A stretch of DNA of 64,000 nt from Leptospira interrogans serovar Manilae (GTDB lineage: Bacteria > Spirochaetota > Leptospiria > Leptospirales > Leptospiraceae). The notes beneath the pieces are model-generated. The model searched no databases and was not told where the DNA came from. It saw only the letters and a program-made list of their open reading frames with translations. This document shows, one piece after another, positions 18,879 through 29,229 of the stretch. Within the stretch, counting starts at the first letter, position 1; each line of letters begins with the position of its first letter. The DNA is taken from the NCBI GenBank assembly GCA_945887855.1, contig CAMCZP010000001.1, positions 62,001 to 126,000 on the forward strand, given 5' to 3'. The position numbers were made by a program, and so were the translations under genes.

Positions 18879-20000
18879 TTAAACTTTTTTGTCTAATAGA
18901 ATATATTTCATTAGAGAGAATTCTAGTTTTTTATTTAGCCTATTGAATTCGGTTCTATTTTTTCCCGTATGCTCTGTTTGGAAAAAGAAAATATACTTAT
19001 TCCTAGTAAAGATTCTCAACTGACCAAAGTTATAATCTCCAATACCTGAATGAAATAGGGATTCTACCTTTTTCTCCCGTTCAGATGTTAGGACGTGCCA
19101 CCCTAATCCATAATAATTATGTTTTTCTTGGCTATTAGGTCTAGAAAAAATCTTTTTAAATGTTTTCTTTTCCAAAATACCTTTTCCTTTATAAGTTCCA
19201 CCCTGTAAAAATATTCCTGCGTATTTTAAGAGGTGACGGGGGGATATAAAAAATCCGGAGGAACAATCATAAGTTTCTCCAAAAGAATAGTCTGTGATTT
19301 CTAATGGATCTAAGATTTTTGATTTGATATACTCGCTGGGTGATTCACCTGATGCAATCTCAATTACTTTTCCAAGCAAGCGGTAGTTGTAATTAGAATA
19401 GATGTATCTTCCTCCTGCACTTGCGACTTGCTTAGGAAGAGTAAAATCCTTTTTTTCCATAGTAAATGTAAATTCACTTTTTTCCCCTTCGTATGGCAAA
19501 CCGGAATGGTGTTGTAAAAGATTGCGTATTGTAAAAAGTTTATTTTCCTCATTTTCATCAGTTCTGAGTTCTGGGAAAAACACTGAGATATTATCATTTA
19601 GTTTTAATTTCCCCTCTTCCTGGAGTTTTAAAATTGCTAATGCAGTAAAAGATTTACTCAGAGAAGCAACTGGCAATAATGTTTCACTGTTATACTTATT
19701 TCCTATTTCTAAAATTGTAATTTTATCTTTTAGAACAGATATATACCCTCCTTTTGTAATACTATTTTGGATAGCAGTACTCAATGTGGTTTCCATATCA
19801 TCTTTTAATGAATCTCTTTTTTGAGAGAGGGGATTGATAGGAATTTTTGTTTCACCTTTTTTCCGTTTGGTTGCAGAATGAAGTGGGATTGATAAAGCAC
19901 AGGAGAGTAGAATAACAAAAAAAATATTTTTTTTATGAAATATACTATTATTTTTTATTATTCGAAGTTCAAATGTTTTTTTAAAGTTAAGATTTTTCAC
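18879..20000 (-). CDS. Serine hydrolase, beta-lactamase/penicillin-binding fold
   Basis: About 373 residues. I prefer the GTG at 20000 because GGAG lies nine bases upstream. A TTG at 20015 is in frame, but the GGAG overlaps it. The N-terminal signal helix is KKNIFFVILLSCALSIPLHSA. Class C motifs are visible: S-x-x-K in ASLSKSFTA (near 113), Y-x-N in YIYSNYNYRLLG, and the third box as H-S-G in FHSGIGDYN. Members are esterases, D-Ala-D-Ala carboxypeptidases or D-aminopeptidases. Resistance should not be assumed. It is exported, so it probably acts on the cell wall or on periplasmic esters. The upstream neighbour is an MscS channel, 30 bases away. Confidence 0.88.
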   Translation of the reverse strand: MKNLNFKKTFELRIIKNNSIFHKKNIFFVILLSCALSIPLHSATKRKKGETKIPINPLSQKRDSLKDDMETTLSTAIQNSITKGGYISVLKDKITILEIGNKYNSETLLPVASLSKSFTALAILKLQEEGKLKLNDNISVFFPELRTDENEENKLFTIRNLLQHHSGLPYEGEKSEFTFTMEKKDFTLPKQVASAGGRYIYSNYNYRLLGKVIEIASGESPSEYIKSKILDPLEITDYSFGETYDCSSGFFISPRHLLKYAGIFLQGGTYKGKGILEKKTFKKIFSRPNSQEKHNYYGLGWHVLTSEREKKVESLFHSGIGDYNFGQLRIFTRNKYIFFFQTEHTGKNRTEFNRLNKKLEFSLMKYILLDKKV

Positions 20001-20030
20001 TGTTTTATACTCCAAATATAAATTTTCATA

Positions 20031-21647
20031 CTAATTATTACTATGAATTCCTAAAGAATATGAATTGTTTTGTGTTACAAATTTTATTTCTAAATCACCG
20101 GCAATTTTAAAAATATCCAAATAAATCTTTTGAAGTATATTCAATTCTTGCACTATTTCAGACGATGCCATAAAAAAACTTATGTAAATTTCAAGACCTG
20201 GATCTGAAATTTTATAAAAATTAACTATTATTTTTTCTCTCAGAATCATAGGATTCTTTGTTAGCATTGATTTTATTTTATCTAGAAAAATTTCCAAATT
20301 TATAGGATTTGTGTCATAAGGTAAATAAATAGAGAAGGAACTTTTATTTTTTCTTCCTATGCCTAGATTTTCAATGTTTGAATTTGCAATTAGAGAATTA
20401 GGCATGGAGATACTGCTATCACCATCGCCTTTTATTTGCGTGGATCTAAAGCCAATTTCCTCTACCACACCTTCTATGGTGCCAATTTTTATATAATCTC
20501 CAGTTTTGAATGGCTTATCTAAAAGAATCATAAGAGAACCAAATAAATTAGCTGCGGTATCTCTTGCTGCTAGGGCAATAGCTAAGCCTCCTATTCCCAA
20601 TCCCGCCAAGAGAGAAATTACATTGATTCCCATATTTTGAAGAGAAAGCATCACACCAAGGGAGACAAGGATAATCTTCGTTAGTTTAATTAACAAAGAA
20701 ACAAGTTGTACGTCAGAAGGATCTTCTGATGAAATAATATGTTGTTTATAAAATGTTCCAATGATATCAGAAAAGTCATTAAGGAATTTTATAAAAAAAA
20801 TACCCATAAAAAATTTTAATATATAACTTAATATAATATAAATTTTTCCATCTATCCCTGCCAAATAGAGGAAAATATACCAAAAACCAATGGTGACTAG
20901 GTTTCCGCCTGGTTTTGATAGAGCTATAAATATTTGATCATCCCAGATCAAAGAAGAGTTTTTTGCTATTTTTACAGAGAGTTCAAATAAATATGTAGAC
21001 GAAAATTTAATACCTATTCCTAAAAATAGAGCAAGAAATAGCCCTAACCACTGCCACACCAAAAGCCCAAAAAGAAAGGTATTTGTCCATCGTGGTGCAA
21101 ATCGTTCACTGAAAGGAGGAGAGTATCCTGCACCCTGTCCTGACTCCTTTAGATAGGGAATACTTTTTGTTTTATTAAAATAAATACGTGCATTTAAAAT
21201 GGTAGAAGTTGTAAATAAATATTCTTTTTTACCATTTAACTCTTCTAGACTTAAAGTAATCTCTGTTTCAGGTATAGTCCATGTTGGAACCGAAATATCA
21301 ATGGGAACATCTTCAAAGTTAGGTTGAAATACATAAACTTTATCTATAGTTTCTTTCAAAAAAATTGCTATTTCTTTGCCTTGTTCTTCTCGAATCAGTG
21401 GAGGAATTTCTTTTAAATTTAAACATTTAATAGCTTTGTAAATTGCATCTATCTTTGTTTGATCATTTTCTATGATACCTTTTCTATGGGTATTCATAGA
21501 CTCCATAAAAATGGATATAGATTGTCTGGGAGTATCGATTTTTAATGGTGCGAGAGGACCTTCTCCTTTTAGTATGCTATATGGGAAAAATAAAAGAAAT
21601 ATATAATAAATTTTAGTAAGATTAAAGAATAATTTATAATACATCAT
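20031..21647 (-). CDS. MscS-family mechanosensitive channel
   Basis: 538 residues. After a signal-like helix there is a periplasmic region of about 150 residues, then several membrane helices. The MscS pore helix and beta domain follow, in ISLLAGLGIGGLAIALAARDTAANLFGSLMILLDKPFKTGDYIKI (about 345-395), with the Gly/Ala-packed TM3. The C-terminal alpha/beta cage is present. It would open under membrane tension to release solutes after osmotic downshock. The ATG overlaps the stop of the upstream LysM/M23 gene by four bases (ATGA), so the two are translationally coupled. The N-terminal extension resembles larger MscS homologues rather than the minimal E. coli MscS. Confidence 0.93.
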   Translation of the reverse strand: MMYYKLFFNLTKIYYIFLLFFPYSILKGEGPLAPLKIDTPRQSISIFMESMNTHRKGIIENDQTKIDAIYKAIKCLNLKEIPPLIREEQGKEIAIFLKETIDKVYVFQPNFEDVPIDISVPTWTIPETEITLSLEELNGKKEYLFTTSTILNARIYFNKTKSIPYLKESGQGAGYSPPFSERFAPRWTNTFLFGLLVWQWLGLFLALFLGIGIKFSSTYLFELSVKIAKNSSLIWDDQIFIALSKPGGNLVTIGFWYIFLYLAGIDGKIYIILSYILKFFMGIFFIKFLNDFSDIIGTFYKQHIISSEDPSDVQLVSLLIKLTKIILVSLGVMLSLQNMGINVISLLAGLGIGGLAIALAARDTAANLFGSLMILLDKPFKTGDYIKIGTIEGVVEEIGFRSTQIKGDGDSSISMPNSLIANSNIENLGIGRKNKSSFSIYLPYDTNPINLEIFLDKIKSMLTKNPMILREKIIVNFYKISDPGLEIYISFFMASSEIVQELNILQKIYLDIFKIAGDLEIKFVTQNNSYSLGIHSNN

Positions 21648-22594
21648 AAGTGACCATTGAATATAGGTTTTTGATTTTTTTGATTTCGTATTACTTCAAA
21701 ATGCAAATGATAACCTGTAGATCTACCAGTACTTCCCACTTTTCCAATCAATTCTTTCTTTTTTACATGTTGTCCTTTTGTAACCAATATTTGGTCCAAG
21801 TGTCCATATCTAGTTTCATATCCAAATTCATGTTTGATTACAACTAAATTTCCATATCCTCCTTTTGATTCGGCTAAAACTATAACTCCTGCTGCAGAGG
21901 AAAACACATCCGCTCCTTTATTGGCAGCTATATCCAAACCACCATGGAATGTATCTTTTTTTGTGAAAGGGTCTGTTCGTTTTCCCCAACGGGAGGATGT
22001 AGTACCATGAACAGGTTTAGATAAAGAAAAAGAGGATTCTTCTGATTCTTCTAAGGGAGCAGTGAATGCCTGTCCTGTAAAAAATGTTAACTCTCTTGCT
22101 GTCATTCGCTGACCTGGAACAAACCATTCATTTCTATATGTATCGTCATAAATAAATAATTTTGCATTGATTCTATATTTCTGTGATAATTTCTCTCTAC
22201 TTTTAGGTAAGTTAGGGAGATCTTCATTGTCATAGATTCCTCTCATATTACAGAGAATTATTACTTTGTCTTTTTGTATGTCCTGTGAGCTTGTAAGAGA
22301 ATTGATAGATTGTATAGTTGAAATATCGAGCATCGATTTAGTTTGTATTTTGGAGTATGTATCACCTTGTTTGATTTTATACTTATAAAATGTAAGTGGG
22401 GTAAGGGAGTCTGTTTGGTTTCCGCCTCGTGAAATGTGTAAATTGAGTTTTATATCTTCTCTAATTTTTTGAAGCTCCGGATTCTCATAGTTTAAATTTT
22501 GGATAAAGGGGAAGTCTACTGCAGAAATAGGGGTTAGGCTTAAAACCAGAAAAATAAAGAAGGATTGGGATCCATGAAACAAAAGGATGAGCAT
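21644..22594 (-). CDS. LysM domain M23 metallopeptidase
   Basis: About 316 residues from the ATG at 22594, which has AGGA six bases upstream. An in-frame ATG at 22612 has poorer spacing. A signal peptide (FFIFLVLSLTPISA) is followed by a LysM unit (YKYKIKQGDTYSKI...STIQSINSL), a linker, and an M23 domain. Zinc ligands appear as FHGGLDIAANKG and YHLHFEVI, with the RYGHL motif between, so it looks catalytically competent. M23 enzymes are peptidoglycan cross-link endopeptidases, or activators of amidases when inactive. It is coupled to the MscS gene, suggesting osmotic or wall-stress functions. The 153 bases upstream hold its promoter region and no gene. Confidence 0.92.
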   Translation of the reverse strand: MLILLFHGSQSFFIFLVLSLTPISAVDFPFIQNLNYENPELQKIREDIKLNLHISRGGNQTDSLTPLTFYKYKIKQGDTYSKIQTKSMLDISTIQSINSLTSSQDIQKDKVIILCNMRGIYDNEDLPNLPKSREKLSQKYRINAKLFIYDDTYRNEWFVPGQRMTARELTFFTGQAFTAPLEESEESSFSLSKPVHGTTSSRWGKRTDPFTKKDTFHGGLDIAANKGADVFSSAAGVIVLAESKGGYGNLVVIKHEFGYETRYGHLDQILVTKGQHVKKKELIGKVGSTGRSTGYHLHFEVIRNQKNQKPIFNGHL

Positions 22595-22765
22595 CCACTT
22601 TCCTGTACGCATATTCCAAGTATTTCTAGAATTGCAGAAATTGGAAGAAAAAATTATGTCGTATAAGAATTATAAAACCTTTTTCTAGGAGCTCGAGGAT
22701 TATTTAGGAAAAATCAAACCAAATTCTGTTCTTTTTAAGAGTTTGGAATTGTTAATTGGTTCTAT

Positions 22766-25700
22766 TCAGTCTTTTTTTAGAATCAGAAAGGTGGTATCAT
22801 CTTTAGATGTATATACTTCTAATTTTTTTAAAATTTTATCTTTGGTATTGGAAGAATTTTCCCTTTCATTGTTCATAAGGATTTCACTCACTCCCTCAAT
22901 ACCAAACATTTTACCATCCGATGTTTCACTTTCCGTAAGCCCATCAGTATATAAGAAAAGTGTATCGCCACTATTCATTTGGAATGTTTTATCTTGAATT
23001 GATGTGATACTAGTTTGGTTCATCTTGCCAAGTCCAATCCAAATTCCTTCTGTGGGGATAAGTTCTATTGAACTACTATTTTTTCGATATAAAGCCATAT
23101 CCTGGTGTTGACCCGCATAGGTGAAAATTCCGTCTCCCTCATAAGATAGAACAGTTATAGTCATATATTTAAATTGAGAACCAGATATTTTTTTTATGTT
23201 CTCTTCAATGCCATTTATTATCTCTTTGAGTAATTGTGAGGGAGTGGTCTCTTCTTTTCGGGATAAAATTAAATGAATTGAGGTCTGAACCATCATCATA
23301 ATCAGACCGGAGAGGATTCCATGGCCCGATACGTCACCTATCACAATCCAATCTTTTCCAGGAGTATTGATAACATCATAGTAATCACCTCCCACAGATT
23401 CTGCAGGCTTCATATACCCTGTCAGATCAAACCCTCTAACTTCGCATTTTTCCGGGATAAGGGATCCTTGGATCCTAGAAGTTATTTCCATCTCTTTGGA
23501 AAGTTTAGCTGAAATTTCTCTTTGAGCAAGGAGAAGTGCATTTTCAATAGAAATTGCAGCTTGGGAGGAAAGTATAGATAAAAGTTCTAATCTCTCCCTA
23601 ATAAAAACGTTAGGAGAAAGATTATTTTCAAGGTAGAGAATTCCCGACATATTCCCTTTGTGTAGTATTGGGGCACAGAGGACAGATTTCATTTTTTTTG
23701 AATAAATATATGTATCATCAGTAAACATACCTTTCTCAAATGCATTTGGTAGTACAATACTTTGACCTGTCTTTCTTACATAATTTATAATTGAGATTGG
23801 GACTTCTTTATAATCATCTAGGGGAGTGGAAGAAATGATTTCTCCACCGATTGCATTAGCTTCTGCTTCCACAAAAAGTTTACCTTTTTTTGATAAAATT
23901 AAAATTCCCCTTTGTGCTCCTGCATTTTCAATAGATACATTTAGTATTTTAGTTAATAATTTTGATAGGTCAATTTCACCAGAAAGAGCTTGCGAAGATT
24001 TTAAAATTGTAGATGTATCGAGAGTAGAGCTATTTTTTGATAAACCAATAGATCCTGGTAAGTAAGCGGTAGACTCTTTTAGTAAATTTACATATATATT
24101 GTCTAATTTTGCTACTTGGTTCGGTGCTCCCCATTTCATATAGGCACTTCTAGCCAAGAGAATCATATTTTTAGCATGATCCCTATAGTCTAGATCTAGA
24201 TAAAATGCTCCCGCTAGTTCCAGCGCCAAAGCTTCCTCTTGAAGAAATTGATTTTTTCTAGCATCTTTTATGGCAGCTTCGTAAAGAGGAATTGCTTCAA
24301 AAACCTTTTGTTCATAGCTTAGTAGCTCCGCTAAAATTAAATTATATTTGTGATTACAATTAGCGGGAGAATGTTTTTTCCATTTTTCAAATTTTTTAAT
24401 ATTATTTTTTATATCTATTATATATTGAATTTTATTTTTAGTAGTACCCTGTCTTAATATCATAATTTTGTTTAAAGAGTCATAAAAATAATAAACTATA
24501 AGACCATATACGCTGCCCTCTCCTTCCATAACAGGGATTATTTTTTCAGAGAATTCCAGAGCTTTTGAAAAACGGTTGTTCATAAATGAATGAAACATGG
24601 AGCATAAATAAACATGAAACAATGTTGTCTTATCTCCTGCTTCAATATGAAGGGGAACCATTAAATCAAAATCATAATATTTACCCTTTAATTTTGAATT
24701 ATCTTTGCTTCTTCCCTGAAAATTATAAATGGATTGTTGGTAGATATGTATTGCATTGACATCAATTTGGTATCTTATGTTTTTTTTATCATCTAAATAT
24801 AGACTGATTTTTTTTTGAACTTCTTCTAATTCAATTCCAGAGCTGTAACTATAATATACATCTACAAATGCAGAATGTGATGCAAATTCAAGATCTCCAA
24901 CTTCTAGGGCTCTATGAAAAATTTCCGAAAGAGGCTTTAAGGTTTCTCTTAAAGATGAATTCCAATGCTTTATAAAAGTATAGTATACAAATAAAGTTCT
25001 TGGTTTTTGGTCTGGAGAATTTAAACGATCCGATAGAGATAAAGCAATATTCCCTATTTTATTTCCCAAATTAAACAAACCAATATCAGAGAGTATCAAA
25101 CCCATACCAGTTAGATTGTATGGTGTGTAAATCGTAGGACCATATTTATAAGATATTCTAACAACTTTTAAAATAAGTAGAGGTAGTAGTTTTGGCTTTA
25201 CCCAATATGCAACAGAGTTTATACTAGAAATTATTCTCACCGCTGCTAATATATATGGGTCAGTAGCAGGAGGGGAATGTAAAAAAAATCTCATGCCTTT
25301 TAAGTAAATAGATACTATTGACTTAAATAAGCTAATTGCTTGGTCAAATTGATTGGGATTTTTAGGAAATTTTATATTAAGTTTTCTTAATATCTCTAAA
25401 CCATATTTAATACTTTTAGGAAAATTATTTTTAGCTATTTCTGTTTTTATTTTTATCTCATAAATCTTAACTATATCTAATAAATTATTTGCGTTTTTTA
25501 AAACTACATTTGAGTAATCTTCCATTTCTTCGTACTTGGCACAGAGATAACTAGTTTCTGCACAGTAGGAATATAAACTTAAAGCAGTAGCATAATCATT
25601 GATCCAGATGGTATCTTTAACATATTTTTCTGTGATAGTAAATCCAATTTTCATGTAATGATAAGAAGGCTCATAAGCAGCAGAACTCAATGCTTTCTTA

Positions 25701-27931
25701 CCAGCTAATAAATTGAATTGAATTAATTCGTAGATTGATTTTTCATTTTCTAGAAATTCAATTCCATGATTTAAATGGTCTACAATAAAAAATATTTTAT
25801 CAGAGATTTCACTTTGACTCAATCCATCTAAGGTCATTCTTCCTATCTTTAAGTGAATTTTAGATTTTTCTTCAATTGGAATGAGAGAATATGCAGCTTC
25901 TTGGATTCTATCATGTAAAAATCTATAGAGAGTGTTTGATAAATATATAAGACCTTCCTTAATATTTTCATCGATAGCAAATAATGCATCTTCATAGCTC
26001 ATATCGGCAAGATTGCACACTCCTTCTAATGTAAAACGATTGCCTATACATGATCCATAGATAAGTAACTTTCTTGCAGAATCTGAAAGTTTATTAATTT
26101 TTATTATCATTAGCTCAATCACATTATCTGTGACCTGCATGCTATGTACTTTTTTTAAATCCCACTCCCATCCGGTTTTTTGATCAAAATATATAATTTT
26201 ATCATCATATAGATTTCTAACAAATTGATTTAAGAAAAAAGGATTTCCTCTTGTTTTTTCATATATTAAATGAGATAAATCTTTTACCTTATCACCATTT
26301 TTTCTCAATATGATTTCCATGTAAGATTCAATATTAGATTCTACTAATGGTTTGATGTAAATCCTATCTATTTTAGTTTTTTGTCTTTTTAATTCTTCAA
26401 TAAATATGCTAAAAGGATGAGAGAAATTAATTAAAGTTTCTCTATAAGAAAGTATAAGTAGAAAATTATTTACAAGACTATCACTTAAAATAGTTCTCAA
26501 TAGAGATAAACTTGGAGGATCCGCCCATTGAACATCATCTAAAAAAAGTACAAAGGGATGATCAGTTGTGGCAAAAGATTTTATAAGATTAGTAAATAAA
26601 TGATTAAAACGATTTTGAGTTTCTTCTGGATTTAAAATTACTGTTTCTGGCTGTGCTCCAATTATGAGTTCCAATTCAGGAATCAGTTTGGTGATTACCT
26701 GTCCGTTTTCTCCAACCGCAGATAATATACTCCTTCTCCATCTCTGAACTTTATTATCACTCTCAGTTAAAATTTGTCGTACAAGATTCTGAAATGCTTG
26801 GATAATTGAGCTAAAAGGAACATCTTTTCTAAGTTGGTCATATTTCCCTGTAGAAAAATACCCTCTTGCATTGATTATAGGTTTATTTACTTCTTTGATT
26901 ACACTGGATTTCCCGATTCCCGGAACACCCGAAACTAAAACTACACCTGATCTTCCCTTGCTGATATAATCAAATGCTTCTAAAATTTTTTGGACTTCTT
27001 CTTCTCTACCAATTAATTTTTGTGGCAAACTAAAATGATCAATGATATCTTTTTCCCCAGGATTTAAAGAATAAATCTTTCCGGTATCACGAATTTGATC
27101 TGAGCAGATTTCTAATTCTATCTTGAGACCTGTTGCGCTTTGGTACCTATCATCAGGGGATTTTGAAATTAGCTTTTGAATGATAGAAGAGATAACAATT
27201 GGAATTGACTTATTGATTTCATGCAGAGGTTTAGGTACAATTGCAAGATGAGAGTGAATGATTTCTAATGGATCTAAAGATATAAATGGTGGTTTTTTAT
27301 TGAGAATTTCATAAAAAAGTAATCCTAGTGAGTATAGATCAGTTCTATGATCTATGCTTGTACTCATTCTTCCTGTTTGTTCAGGAGAGATATAGGGGAG
27401 AATTGAATCAATTACTCCAGGATTGTAAAGTTCTCCTAATTGATCATTTAATAGAAATGAATAACCAAAGTCTGAAATCTTTGAATCAATAATTTTATTT
27501 TTAGATATTTTTAAATAAATATTTTGTGGTTTTAAATTTTTATGAATGATGTTTGCTAAATGGATATTAGCAAGAGTACCTGATAACTGTATTGCAATAT
27601 TTAAAAAATCTAATGTACTTAATTGATATTTATTAATATAATTTTTTAAAGTATAACCTCCACTATCTTCATAGATAAAGGCAATATCTGATTCATTTAT
27701 TATAACATCATAATTCTTAACTATACCATCTATTTTTAAACTTTGAATTTGTTTTGTTTCCTGTTTTAGGAGAACTATTTCGGAAGGGGATTTGAATTGT
27801 TTTTTTAAAACTTTTATAAGTACAGTTTCATTAGATCGATTATGAGTTCCCCGAAAAATGATGGATTTATAATTTTCAGCAAGCTTTTCATTTAATGAAT
27901 AGTCACCTATTTTATTATGAATAGTATTCAT
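22766..27931 (-). CDS. Ser/Thr kinase-like / AAA / GAF / SpoIIE phosphatase multidomain protein
   Basis: 1721 residues. The N-terminal protein-kinase fold (about 8-270) keeps the ATP Lys (VLIKVLKK, K40) and SDFG near 153. Its catalytic loop reads HKNLKPQN with Asn132 in place of the catalytic Asp. The AAA/STAND ATPase module (about 310-560) has Walker A GVPGIGKSS and Walker B FVLFLDDVQWAD. A long helical repeat region (about 600-1290) follows, then a GAF domain (about 1300-1470). The C-terminal PP2C-type SpoIIE phosphatase (about 1490-1721) has all metal motifs: GGDYYD, GDVSGHG, LYTDGLTE. It likely dephosphorylates a partner such as an anti-sigma antagonist, controlled by the upstream domains (inference). 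The start lies four bases after the M20 gene stop, so they are co-transcribed. Confidence 0.93.
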   Translation of the reverse strand: MNTIHNKIGDYSLNEKLAENYKSIIFRGTHNRSNETVLIKVLKKQFKSPSEIVLLKQETKQIQSLKIDGIVKNYDVIINESDIAFIYEDSGGYTLKNYINKYQLSTLDFLNIAIQLSGTLANIHLANIIHKNLKPQNIYLKISKNKIIDSKISDFGYSFLLNDQLGELYNPGVIDSILPYISPEQTGRMSTSIDHRTDLYSLGLLFYEILNKKPPFISLDPLEIIHSHLAIVPKPLHEINKSIPIVISSIIQKLISKSPDDRYQSATGLKIELEICSDQIRDTGKIYSLNPGEKDIIDHFSLPQKLIGREEEVQKILEAFDYISKGRSGVVLVSGVPGIGKSSVIKEVNKPIINARGYFSTGKYDQLRKDVPFSSIIQAFQNLVRQILTESDNKVQRWRRSILSAVGENGQVITKLIPELELIIGAQPETVILNPEETQNRFNHLFTNLIKSFATTDHPFVLFLDDVQWADPPSLSLLRTILSDSLVNNFLLILSYRETLINFSHPFSIFIEELKRQKTKIDRIYIKPLVESNIESYMEIILRKNGDKVKDLSHLIYEKTRGNPFFLNQFVRNLYDDKIIYFDQKTGWEWDLKKVHSMQVTDNVIELMIIKINKLSDSARKLLIYGSCIGNRFTLEGVCNLADMSYEDALFAIDENIKEGLIYLSNTLYRFLHDRIQEAAYSLIPIEEKSKIHLKIGRMTLDGLSQSEISDKIFFIVDHLNHGIEFLENEKSIYELIQFNLLAGKKALSSAAYEPSYHYMKIGFTITEKYVKDTIWINDYATALSLYSYCAETSYLCAKYEEMEDYSNVVLKNANNLLDIVKIYEIKIKTEIAKNNFPKSIKYGLEILRKLNIKFPKNPNQFDQAISLFKSIVSIYLKGMRFFLHSPPATDPYILAAVRIISSINSVAYWVKPKLLPLLILKVVRISYKYGPTIYTPYNLTGMGLILSDIGLFNLGNKIGNIALSLSDRLNSPDQKPRTLFVYYTFIKHWNSSLRETLKPLSEIFHRALEVGDLEFASHSAFVDVYYSYSSGIELEEVQKKISLYLDDKKNIRYQIDVNAIHIYQQSIYNFQGRSKDNSKLKGKYYDFDLMVPLHIEAGDKTTLFHVYLCSMFHSFMNNRFSKALEFSEKIIPVMEGEGSVYGLIVYYFYDSLNKIMILRQGTTKNKIQYIIDIKNNIKKFEKWKKHSPANCNHKYNLILAELLSYEQKVFEAIPLYEAAIKDARKNQFLQEEALALELAGAFYLDLDYRDHAKNMILLARSAYMKWGAPNQVAKLDNIYVNLLKESTAYLPGSIGLSKNSSTLDTSTILKSSQALSGEIDLSKLLTKILNVSIENAGAQRGILILSKKGKLFVEAEANAIGGEIISSTPLDDYKEVPISIINYVRKTGQSIVLPNAFEKGMFTDDTYIYSKKMKSVLCAPILHKGNMSGILYLENNLSPNVFIRERLELLSILSSQAAISIENALLLAQREISAKLSKEMEITSRIQGSLIPEKCEVRGFDLTGYMKPAESVGGDYYDVINTPGKDWIVIGDVSGHGILSGLIMMMVQTSIHLILSRKEETTPSQLLKEIINGIEENIKKISGSQFKYMTITVLSYEGDGIFTYAGQHQDMALYRKNSSSIELIPTEGIWIGLGKMNQTSITSIQDKTFQMNSGDTLFLYTDGLTESETSDGKMFGIEGVSEILMNNERENSSNTKDKILKKLEVYTSKDDTTFLILKKD

Positions 27932-27935
27932 AATT

Positions 27936-29111
27936 TTAATATGATGTTAAATAGACTCGAATAGATTCTCTTAAAATAGCTAGACCAATTGGTAGAGCAT
28001 CTTCATCAAAATCAAACTTTGAGTTATGGTGGGGAGAAATAAATCCTTTTTCAGAGTTTCTGGAACCTACAAAAAAATAGCAACCCGGAACTCTATCTAG
28101 GAATGCAGAGAAATCTTCTCCTCCCATATTTTTAACATTTTCTGTAGTTATATGAGATTCACCTAAAATATTACTTGTTGCTTGCCTTATAATATTGGCT
28201 ATTTCAGGGTTATTGATAGTAGGTTTATTTACTCTTAAATATTCGATATCTGCTTCTGCGCCAAATCCTTCACATATACCTATAACTATTTTTTTTAACC
28301 TCTCGGGTACTTCTTCATATAAATTTTTACTATATGTTCTCACAGTACCTTTTAAAAAAGCAGTTTCGGGAATAGCATTGAAGGCATCACCTGAGTGTAA
28401 GCTACCAACTGTCACAACACAAGAATCTAATGGATCAGTTGATCGAGAGACTATCGTTTGAAGTGCGGTAATTATATGTGCTGAAACGAGTATGGGATCC
28501 ACAGTGTATTGGGGCATTGCACCATGGCCACTTTTACCTTTTATAGTAATACGAAATTCATCTACGGAGGCCATCATCGGTCCATCCACAATCCCAATTT
28601 TTCCTAGATCAATATGATTCCACACATGGAGACCTATAGCAGCATCCACGGAGTACTTTTCCAGTATACCTTCTTCAATCATTTTATCTGCTCCACCACC
28701 ACCTTCTTCGGCTGGTTGGAAAACAAGTAGGACTCTGCCTTTGGGAACTATCTGCGAAGCTTCTTTTTGCAAATCGGTAGCTAACCCCATAAGAACTGCC
28801 GTGTGCCCATCATGTCCACATGCATGCATGATCCCCATTTTTGTAGAAGCATATTCGACTTTATTTTCTTCATGGATTGGGAGAGCATCCATGTCAGCTC
28901 TGACCAGGATTGTTTTTCCCGGTTTTCCTGAATCAATGAGGCAGGTGACTCCTGTTTTAGCAATCTTTGACTCAAAAGGCAAACCCAACCCCATAAGATG
29001 GTCACAGACCAGTTTAGAAGTCTGATTTTCTTCAAACATCAGTTCGGGATATTTGTGGATGCTTCTTCGAAACTCTATTAAATCGTTTCTTTTTTTGATG
29101 ATGGATTGCAT
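27936..29111 (-). CDS. M20 family amidohydrolase (N-acyl amino acid / hippurate hydrolase type)
   Basis: 391 residues, M20D-type metallohydrolase. The metal ligands are visible in [11 protein letters not shown] (near 100), [10 protein letters not shown] with the catalytic and binding Glu pair, GLHVW, and the C-terminal [12 protein letters not shown]. The dimerisation lid domain includes [10 protein letters not shown]. Relatives cleave the amide bond of N-acyl or indole-acetyl amino acids, and the true substrate is uncertain. No signal peptide is present. The ATG is preceded by AGGGGA nine bases upstream. The large signalling protein follows after four bases on the same strand, and whether the two are functionally related is unknown. 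Confidence 0.92.
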   Translation of the reverse strand: MQSIIKKRNDLIEFRRSIHKYPELMFEENQTSKLVCDHLMGLGLPFESKIAKTGVTCLIDSGKPGKTILVRADMDALPIHEENKVEYASTKMGIMHACGHDGHTAVLMGLATDLQKEASQIVPKGRVLLVFQPAEEGGGGADKMIEEGILEKYSVDAAIGLHVWNHIDLGKIGIVDGPMMASVDEFRITIKGKSGHGAMPQYTVDPILVSAHIITALQTIVSRSTDPLDSCVVTVGSLHSGDAFNAIPETAFLKGTVRTYSKNLYEEVPERLKKIVIGICEGFGAEADIEYLRVNKPTINNPEIANIIRQATSNILGESHITTENVKNMGGEDFSAFLDRVPGCYFFVGSRNSEKGFISPHHNSKFDFDEDALPIGLAILRESIRVYLTSY

Positions 29112-29229
29112 GGTAGTAAATTCCCCTAATAGAACCTTAATGAGTTAGGTGAAGAATCAATTAAAATTCTTTTTTAGTGAATAAAAAATGTTTTTTTTAA
29201 TTCAATATCCACACAATAGATCAGATATT

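Noticed and set aside
18879..20000. Antibiotic-resistance beta-lactamase
   Set aside because: It has the fold and S-x-x-K/Y-x-N motifs but the third box is H-S-G. It resembles general esterase/peptidase members rather than a known resistance enzyme.
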